A stretch of 5,643 nucleotides of DNA, from contig JABUUQ010000002.1 of assembly GCA_021443125.1 (NCBI GenBank), positions 222,469 to 228,111 on the forward strand, written 5' to 3'. The notes under the pieces were generated by a model. That model was not told where the DNA came from and searched no databases. It saw only the letters and a program-made list of their open reading frames with translations. Source of the DNA: Bacteroidales bacterium (lineage in GTDB: Bacteria > Bacteroidota > Bacteroidia > Bacteroidales > P3). Shown here piece by piece: positions 1-4,399 of the stretch. Made by a program: the position numbers and the translations under genes. The first letter of the stretch is position 1; the number at the start of each line of letters is the position of its first letter.

Positions 1-18
1 CAACTAATTTTTCGTAAT

Positions 19-34
19 TATACATTATTGTATA
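19..34. repeat. Small inverted repeat, 6-bp arms
   Basis: TATACA (19-24) and TGTATA (29-34) form a perfect 6-bp inverted repeat around the 4-nt spacer TTAT. No T-run follows on either strand, so it is not a convincing terminator. It lies just before the plus-strand hairpin at 46-75 and may belong to the 3' region of an unseen gene to the left. The arms are AT-rich and short, so chance is a real possibility. Confidence 0.3.
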
Positions 35-45
35 TCACATTGTTG

Positions 46-80
46 AGAGTGGTGTGTTGAGAAACATTCCACTCTATTTT
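46..80 (+). terminator. Candidate intrinsic terminator for a gene left of the window
   Basis: AGAGTGG (46-52) pairs perfectly with CCACTCT (69-75). After one T/T mismatch, the inner arms GTGTT (54-58) and AACAT (63-67) pair with one G-U wobble, leaving a GAGA tetraloop (59-62), which fits the GNRA class. The stem is followed by ATTTTT (75-80 region), as expected for a plus-strand terminator. On the minus strand the wobble becomes a C/A mismatch and no T-run follows, so the plus orientation is favoured. No plus-strand coding sequence is visible before it, so the gene it would serve must end at or beyond the left edge. Confidence 0.5.
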
Positions 81-112
81 TGCCTATACCAATTGGGAAG
101 ATCCAAGATGAT

Positions 113-157
113 TTAATAATAAAAGAAAAGACCATATCGGTGAAGATATGGTCTTTT
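113..157 (-). terminator. Intrinsic terminator of the M16 peptidase gene
   Basis: On the minus strand, AAAAGACCATATC (157-145) and GATATGGTCTTTT (138-126) form a perfect 13-bp stem with a 6-nt loop, TTCACC. The stem is followed by a pyrimidine-rich tract beginning CTTTTATTATT. The hairpin starts about 20 nt after the TAA stop of the peptidase gene, the expected position for its transcript end. The A-run and T-run flanking the stem could let it act on plus-strand transcripts too, which would suit a convergent neighbour, but the plus-strand T-tract (CTTTTGCTTT) is interrupted. Confidence 0.9.
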
Positions 158-177
158 GCTTTGGTGTGTGTTCAAAA

Positions 178-3021
178 TTATTTCTTTGCTGATTCTGGAA
201 GTAACACTAATTTAACAAATTCAGAGTGTTTAAGATATTTGCCTGCCATTGCTTTTATATCGTCAACGGTAACTGCATTTATTTCGTTTGTGTACTCTTC
301 CATTGTTTTCATATCATAATCCAATACAGCGTTGTTTAGCATCATACTTGCCCAGAAATCATTGCTGTTTGAATAAGATGTTGTTCTTCTGTTGATAAGT
401 TGTTCTTTTGCTTTTGTTAGGTTTTCTTCCAAAACATTGCCATTGATGAATTCGTCAAGGATAGTTTCTGTTGCTTCAACAACTTTATCTACATTTTCCA
501 TAGAGCAGCCGTAGTAGCCCATCCATGTTGCTTTTGGTTTAGGGTCTCTGTCGAAATCAACCATAGCATAAGGAGAATAAGCAGCACCCATTTCTTCACG
601 GATGTATTGAGTAACACGAATTTGAAGTATTTCGTTGATTACTCTCATTGTGCGGTTGTTCTTTGTGTTGTATTCGTATGGAGTTTCGCAAACAACAACA
701 ACTGTTGCTTTTTCTGCTGAACCTTTATAAACATTCTTTTCTACCTTGCCTTTTGCAAATGGTGTTGAACGGTCTATTGATTGTTCAGCCTTGTTGTCTC
801 CTGGTATGCCACCTATGTATTTTGCTACAAGAGGTTTGATATCTTCTATTTTGAAATCACCAACAAATTCGAAAGTAAAGTCGTTAGCACCTGCAAATCT
901 TTCTTTGAAAATCTTGTACATCTTTTCCATGTTCATAGCTTTCAAATCTTTTTCTGTAGGTATTGTGATTGTACGTTTGTCCTGAGGGTACATTGTTTTT
1001 TGCATTTCTATCTGGAATGCAGCCTCTGGCATATTTTGGATAGAAGCAAGTTGTGTTCTTAGTTTATCTACTTGTACATCAAGAACTTCTTGGTCTTTTC
1101 TTGGAGAAGTGTAGAACATATAAGTGTATTGAAGCAATGTTTCCAAATCTTTGGTAGAGCAAGAACCAGTGAAGCCTTCTGTTTCATCTGAAACGTAAGG
1201 AGAAACGCCTAATGTTTTGTTTGACAAGAATTTTTGAAGTTGTGTCATATCCATATTACCGATACCGCAAGCATCAACAATACCTGGAGCAAACTGAGCA
1301 TTTATCATTTCGTTGTCTGCATAAAGTGAAGAACCACCCTTACTCATTGCCTTGAATATGATTTCATTATCTTTGAATGAAGTAGGTTTTAGAATTACTG
1401 TAGCACCATTTGAAAGTTTCAAAGTAGTGAAATCGAATTTTTCGTTCTTTGTTTCTGAAACTATTTTGCCAGCTTTTGGTTCAGACACTAGGAAAGGAAC
1501 TTCTTTGTAGGTATCAACATAAGCTGTTGTTTTGATGTTTTTGAAACCTTTAAGTATTTTTGTTATTTGGTCTGCTGAAGGAATTTTCAAACCTTTATCC
1601 TCTGGCATTGTAACCCAAGCGATAAGGTTCTTTTCTGTCATCCATTCTTTTGCCAAAGCGTTGACTTCGTCAAGAGTTATGCCTTCAATCAAAGATTTTG
1701 CTGTTCTATATTCCCATCTTGCACCAGGAGCAGGTGTTCCTTCAAGGAAGTGTTGTACATATTGGTCTGCAAAATCGCTAGAGTTTGTTTTGTTGGCACG
1801 TTTTGAAGCATTCTCATATTTATCCATCAAAGCATCTTTTGCTCTGTCAAGTTCTGATTGAAGGAAACCATGGTCTAAAACTTGTTTGTTAAGTCTTAGC
1901 ATTTCGTTGATAGCAGGAATAACTTTGCCATTCTTTGCAGTACCGCCGATATAGTAACCTGCAACATCCTTACCTATGAATGAAGACATATAACCAGCCT
2001 GACCTCTTACGAAAGGACATGCTTTTTTCTTTGTAACTTCGTTGTAACGTTCGCTAAGCATGATTTCATAAAGATTGTAAACCATATCTTGTTCGCGGAA
2101 GTCAGCAACAGTTTTCTTTGGTTTTGCCTTAAGTTTGAAAATAATTGTAATATCTTGAGATGTAGCCTCTTTGTCTGTTGCAACTGCCACAAGAGGTTCG
2201 TCATTGTCTGGAAGATAGAAATAAGGTCTGTTCAATGGAGTTGAAGGTTTTTCCATAAGTGAAAAATAGTCCTTAACCATTTGTTCCATTTCGTCTGCAT
2301 CGAAATCTCCAACGATTACCAAAGCCTGATTGTCTGGACGATACCATTTTTTGTAGAAACCACGAATTGTTTCGTATTTGAAGTTTTCAAGGTTTTCCAA
2401 TGTACCGATAGGAAGACGGTCTACATATTTTGCACCTTTAAGAACTATAGGCCAAGTCTTGCGACGGATTCTATCGTCTGCGCCTTGTCCCAAACGCCAT
2501 TCTTCTATGATAACGCCTCTTTCGTCATCTATTTGTTTGTCTGTAAGAAGCAAGCCATTTGCCCAGCCACCCAAAACCTTAAGGCCTGTTGCAAGCATGT
2601 TAGGTCTGTCTGTTGGAACTGTAACCATATAAACTGTTTGGTCGAAACCTGTATAGGCATTGATATCACGACCAAAAGTTATACCTTCTTTTTGCAACTC
2701 ATCTATAAGGCTGTTTCCTGGAAATTGAAGAGTACCATTGAAGGCCATATGTTCGGTGAAGTGTGCCAAACCTACCTCTTCATCTGTTTCAAGAATTGAA
2801 CCTGAATTAGTTACAATTTGAAATTCCGCTTTCTTTTCAGGAGTTTTGTTTGCCTTAATGTAGTAAGTCATACCATTGGCAAGCTTTCCATAGCGTACTG
2901 TGCTTTCAAGCTTAATCTCTTTGCTCAAATCAACCTTGTCGGCTTTCTTTGATTCCTGAGCAAAAACGCCCAAACCCATCAAAAGGCAAAGGCCCAGTGT
3001 AAATAAACTTTTTTGTCTCAT
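178..3021 (-). CDS. Secreted M16-family zinc peptidase, PqqL-like
   Basis: This 947-residue protein is predicted to be an exported zinc metallopeptidase of family M16 (insulinase/pitrilysin type), active in the periplasm or outside the cell. A signal peptide is visible at residues 1-22: basic MRQK, a hydrophobic core, then a VFAQ-E cleavage-like site. The N-terminal half has the inverted zinc motif HFTEH (H87, E90 catalytic base, H91). Further on, ERGVIIEEW carries E167 and E174; by alignment with mitochondrial processing peptidase, E174 is the likely third zinc ligand. NAYTGFDQTVY (121-131) matches the conserved segment after the motif. The second half starts near residue 530 (LSNG at 536-539) and lacks zinc residues, as is normal for the clam-shell fold. 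It retains R808 and Y815, spaced like the substrate-binding Arg/Tyr pair of insulin-degrading enzyme (R824/Y831). Length fits the roughly 930-residue PqqL type. The start is set by the signal peptide; the leader lacks a Shine-Dalgarno sequence. The gene lies 84 bp after rimM, with its own candidate promoter and terminator. The natural substrate is unknown; PqqL naming implies nothing about PQQ synthesis, and no pqq genes are present. Confidence 0.95.
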   Translation of the reverse strand: MRQKSLFTLGLCLLMGLGVFAQESKKADKVDLSKEIKLESTVRYGKLANGMTYYIKANKTPEKKAEFQIVTNSGSILETDEEVGLAHFTEHMAFNGTLQFPGNSLIDELQKEGITFGRDINAYTGFDQTVYMVTVPTDRPNMLATGLKVLGGWANGLLLTDKQIDDERGVIIEEWRLGQGADDRIRRKTWPIVLKGAKYVDRLPIGTLENLENFKYETIRGFYKKWYRPDNQALVIVGDFDADEMEQMVKDYFSLMEKPSTPLNRPYFYLPDNDEPLVAVATDKEATSQDITIIFKLKAKPKKTVADFREQDMVYNLYEIMLSERYNEVTKKKACPFVRGQAGYMSSFIGKDVAGYYIGGTAKNGKVIPAINEMLRLNKQVLDHGFLQSELDRAKDALMDKYENASKRANKTNSSDFADQYVQHFLEGTPAPGARWEYRTAKSLIEGITLDEVNALAKEWMTEKNLIAWVTMPEDKGLKIPSADQITKILKGFKNIKTTAYVDTYKEVPFLVSEPKAGKIVSETKNEKFDFTTLKLSNGATVILKPTSFKDNEIIFKAMSKGGSSLYADNEMINAQFAPGIVDACGIGNMDMTQLQKFLSNKTLGVSPYVSDETEGFTGSCSTKDLETLLQYTYMFYTSPRKDQEVLDVQVDKLRTQLASIQNMPEAAFQIEMQKTMYPQDKRTITIPTEKDLKAMNMEKMYKIFKERFAGANDFTFEFVGDFKIEDIKPLVAKYIGGIPGDNKAEQSIDRSTPFAKGKVEKNVYKGSAEKATVVVVCETPYEYNTKNNRTMRVINEILQIRVTQYIREEMGAAYSPYAMVDFDRDPKPKATWMGYYGCSMENVDKVVEATETILDEFINGNVLEENLTKAKEQLINRRTTSYSNSNDFWASMMLNNAVLDYDMKTMEEYTNEINAVTVDDIKAMAGKYLKHSEFVKLVLLPESAKK

Positions 3022-3063
3022 TGTATTAGTGTTTTATATTATTTATCTATGATTATCGAACTG

Positions 3064-3095
3064 CAAAATTAGAAAAATTATTGCATTTATCCTAA
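3064..3095 (-). promoter_or_regulatory. Candidate Bacteroidota-type promoter of the M16 peptidase gene
   Basis: On the minus strand, TAATTTTG (3071-3064) matches the Bacteroidota -7 consensus TAnnTTTG exactly. A partial -33 element, TTAG (3095-3092), lies 20 bp upstream; the consensus would be TTTG. Transcription would start near 3057-3060, giving an A/T-rich leader of about 36-39 nt before the ATG at 3021. The promoter supports transcription of the peptidase separate from rimM. It almost completely overlaps the inverted repeat at 3071-3102. Confidence 0.6.
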
Positions 3096-3102
3096 TTTTT
3101 CT
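3071..3102. repeat. Perfect 10-bp inverted repeat between rimM and the M16 gene
   Basis: AGAAAAATTA (3071-3080) and TAATTTTTCT (3093-3102) are perfect inverted repeats with a 12-nt spacer. The repeat begins 3 bp after the rimM stop codon, so it could be a weak rimM terminator. However, the arms contain only one G/C pair each and no clean T-run follows (AATTTTGC on the minus strand). Its two arms also coincide with the -33 and -7 regions of the candidate M16 promoter, so an operator role is possible. The sequence alone does not decide between these. Confidence 0.55.
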
Positions 3103-3105
3103 GCA

Positions 3106-3627
3106 TTATTCCAAATAAATATCTATCAATCCCTCGGGTGCTTCGATTTTTATCAGCTTTTCTTCCCTACAAACCTCTTTTATTACTTCGTCTATAATGG
3201 GAATGAGAATTTCTTTTCCATCGTGGTCTATTGCCATAAGAGGCTGAGTCATATTATCGAATATTTCGCGAATTGTTCCTAAGTTTCCTTTTTTTGAATC
3301 CTCGATTGAAAATCCTATAACCTCGTGATAATAAAACTTATTGCCGTCTAATTTTGGCAGAAACTCCAAAGGCAGATACATTTCCTTGCCAACCAATCCT
3401 GCAGCCTCATCTTCGGTAAGTTCCACAAAGCGTGCCACCATTTTGTTTTGGTGAGGACGCATTGTTTCTATATCATATTTGACCAATCGTTTGTTTATTT
3501 CCAGATAAACATAAGCCAAATCTACATATTCCATTGGTTCATCAACATCAAAGAAAAGCACCAAATCTCCTTTGTAGGAAAAAGGTTTCACTATCTTGCC
3601 CAAATAAAAACAATCTTCTTTCTTCAT
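3106..3627 (-). CDS. rimM: Ribosome maturation factor RimM
   Basis: RimM is a cytoplasmic factor that binds ribosomal protein S19 and helps assemble the head of the 30S subunit and process 16S rRNA. The 173-residue length is normal for the family. The N-terminal RimM barrel (about residues 5-90) shows the hallmark GKIVKPFSYKGDL (10-22), corresponding to the usual G-x-I-x-x-xxx-x-G-x-hydrophobic pattern, and LTEDEAAGLVGKEMYLP (70-86). The C-terminal PRC-barrel (about 96-173) shows FYYHEVIGF (98-106), LIPIIDEVI (141-149) and the terminal PEGLIDIYLE (164-173), a close match to the family PEGL-hydrophobic ending. The gene appears complete. The ATG at 3627 is the only sensible start, because an in-frame TAA lies seven codons upstream. 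It follows rpsP by 163 bp, with a terminator in between, and no trmD or rplS follows, unlike the classical operon. Its own promoter is not clear, so it may depend on a weak promoter or on read-through from rpsP. Confidence 0.97.
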   Translation of the reverse strand: MKKEDCFYLGKIVKPFSYKGDLVLFFDVDEPMEYVDLAYVYLEINKRLVKYDIETMRPHQNKMVARFVELTEDEAAGLVGKEMYLPLEFLPKLDGNKFYYHEVIGFSIEDSKKGNLGTIREIFDNMTQPLMAIDHDGKEILIPIIDEVIKEVCREEKLIKIEAPEGLIDIYLE

Positions 3628-3637
3628 TATTTCTTTG

Positions 3638-3642
3638 CCTCT
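3638..3642 (-). promoter_or_regulatory. Possible ribosome binding site of rimM
   Basis: AGAGG lies 10 nt before the rimM ATG, in a leader that is otherwise A/T-rich. It resembles a Shine-Dalgarno sequence. Bacteroidota genes usually do without one, and the rpsP and M16 leaders here have none, so the match may be fortuitous. The spacing is slightly long. Confidence 0.3.
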
Positions 3643-3665
3643 ATATTATTATTAAAACAAAGGTC

Positions 3666-3685
3666 TTGCAAAAAAGTTGCAAAAA
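3666..3685. repeat. Tandem TTGCAAAAA repeat upstream of rimM
   Basis: TTGCAAAAAA (3666-3675) and TTGCAAAAA (3677-3685) are near-identical direct repeats separated by one G. They lie about 40-58 bp upstream of the rimM start. A site resembling a -7 box, GACCTTTG on the minus strand (3665-3658), directly adjoins them, but no matching -33 element is found. Function is unknown; in AT-rich DNA this could be chance or slippage. Confidence 0.3.
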
Positions 3686-3710
3686 CACTCGAAAATTTTC
3701 TTCATAACAA

Positions 3711-3753
3711 TAAAAAAAGGTTTTGTATCTCATTGATGAAATACGAAACCTTT
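3711..3753 (-). terminator. Intrinsic terminator of rpsP
   Basis: On the minus strand, AAAGGTTTCGTATTTCA (3753-3737) pairs with TGAGATACAAAACCTTT (3732-3716). This forms a 17-bp stem with one C/A mismatch, one G-U wobble and a 4-nt TCAA loop. The stem runs straight into further T residues (seven consecutive T in total, then ATTG). It begins 37 nt after the rpsP stop codon. This is a strong rho-independent terminator by inspection, and it separates rpsP from rimM. Confidence 0.9.
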
Positions 3754-3790
3754 GTTTTCGCTTTTGATAATAAAATAATTTGTTATTCTA

Positions 3791-4327
3791 TTATTCTTCT
3801 GCTGGTGCTTCTTCTGTTGCTGGAGCCTCAGCTGCTTCAGTAGTTTCCTCTACAGGTTTTGCAGCTGCCTCTTCTCTTTTCTTTGCAATAGCTTCTGCTC
3901 TTTTTGCATTTACATCTGCTTCAGCTTTCAAAGCCTCTTTCTTTGCAGAAAGTTTAGCATCTTTATCTTTTGCTATCTTAGCAGCGATTTTTTGTTCTTT
4001 TTCTTTCATCCAATCAGCCAATCTCTTGTCTGCAACTTCTTGAGTGAAAGCGCCTTTTTCAACACCTCTTTGCAGGTGATACTTAAGCATAATTCCTTTG
4101 TAAGAGAATAATGAACGAACTGTGTCTGTAGGTTGTGCACCATTCTTCATCCAAGTACATGCTTTGTCTGCATCAACAACAACTGTTGCTGGAGATGTCA
4201 AAGGGTTGTATGTACCGATTTTTTCGATAAATCTACCATCACGTGCTGCACGAGCATCCGCAATTACAATGTGATAAAAAGGTTGGTTCTTCTTACCATG
4301 TCTTTGTAATCTAATTCTTACTGCCAT
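3791..4327 (-). CDS. rpsP: 30S ribosomal protein S16 with long C-terminal extension
   Basis: S16 is a primary-binding protein of the 30S subunit that contacts the 5' and central domains of 16S rRNA. The conserved core is unmistakable: MAVRIRLQRHGKKNQPFYH at the N-terminus, then ADARAARDGRFIEKIGTYNP (23-42) and GAQPTDTVRSL (63-73). The protein has 178 residues, about twice the roughly 80-90 residues of E. coli S16. The extra part begins near residue 85-90. Residues about 99-157 are Lys/Ala/Glu-rich and probably a long helix; residues 158-178 form an acidic Pro/Ala/Thr tail with eight Glu and no Lys or Arg. Such extensions are common in Bacteroidota S16. The start is certain from the canonical N-terminus. 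The leader is A/T-rich without a Shine-Dalgarno sequence. A strong promoter lies 40-71 bp upstream and a terminator 37 bp downstream, so it is probably transcribed mainly as a single-gene unit. Confidence 0.98.
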   Translation of the reverse strand: MAVRIRLQRHGKKNQPFYHIVIADARAARDGRFIEKIGTYNPLTSPATVVVDADKACTWMKNGAQPTDTVRSLFSYKGIMLKYHLQRGVEKGAFTQEVADKRLADWMKEKEQKIAAKIAKDKDAKLSAKKEALKAEADVNAKRAEAIAKKREEAAAKPVEETTEAAEAPATEEAPAEE

Positions 4328-4366
4328 TTTTCTTTAATTTTTTGTTATTTATAAATTTTGGATTTG

Positions 4367-4398
4367 CAAAAGTACAATAATTATTTTTTATGGCAAAA
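4367..4398 (-). promoter_or_regulatory. Bacteroidota-type promoter of rpsP
   Basis: On the minus strand, TTTTG (4398-4394) is followed after exactly 19 bp by TACTTTTG (4374-4367). This matches the Bacteroidota primary sigma factor consensus, TTTG, 19-21 bp, TAnnTTTG, at every defined position. The predicted start near 4360-4363 gives a leader of about 33-36 nt before the rpsP ATG. The -33 element begins one base after the stop codon of the upstream Ig-like gene. No terminator hairpin for that gene is visible in the 72-bp spacer, so its transcripts may read into rpsP. Confidence 0.85.
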
Positions 4399-4399
4399 C

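Noticed and set aside
80..319. Plus-strand open frame of 79 codons at the left edge
   Set aside because: It runs through the terminator hairpin at 126-157 and into the antisense of the peptidase C-terminus; no leader or motif supports it.
2007..2204. Minus-strand 65-codon frame inside the M16 gene
   Set aside because: It is an out-of-frame overlap on the same strand, with no independent start signal; the peptidase frame is uninterrupted here.
2281..2799. Plus-strand open frame of 172 codons opposite the M16 peptidase
   Set aside because: It lies wholly antisense to a gene with clear family motifs, is rich in Cys, Phe and Ile from reverse-complement composition, and shows no domain or leader features.
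3658..3665. GACCTTTG on the minus strand as a -7 box for rimM
   Set aside because: The first base deviates from TAnnTTTG, and no TTTG lies 19-21 bp upstream; the nearest TTTTTG is only 14 bp away. Too weak to annotate as a promoter.
3691..3700. Palindrome GAAAATTTTC between the rpsP terminator and rimM
   Set aside because: It is short and AT-rich with no loop or T-run; palindromes of this composition are expected by chance in such a spacer.
3448..3843. Plus-strand open frame of 131 codons across rimM, the spacer and rpsP
   Set aside because: It spans two real genes and a terminator on the opposite strand, and the translation looks like AT-rich noise (Leu/Ile/Phe runs).
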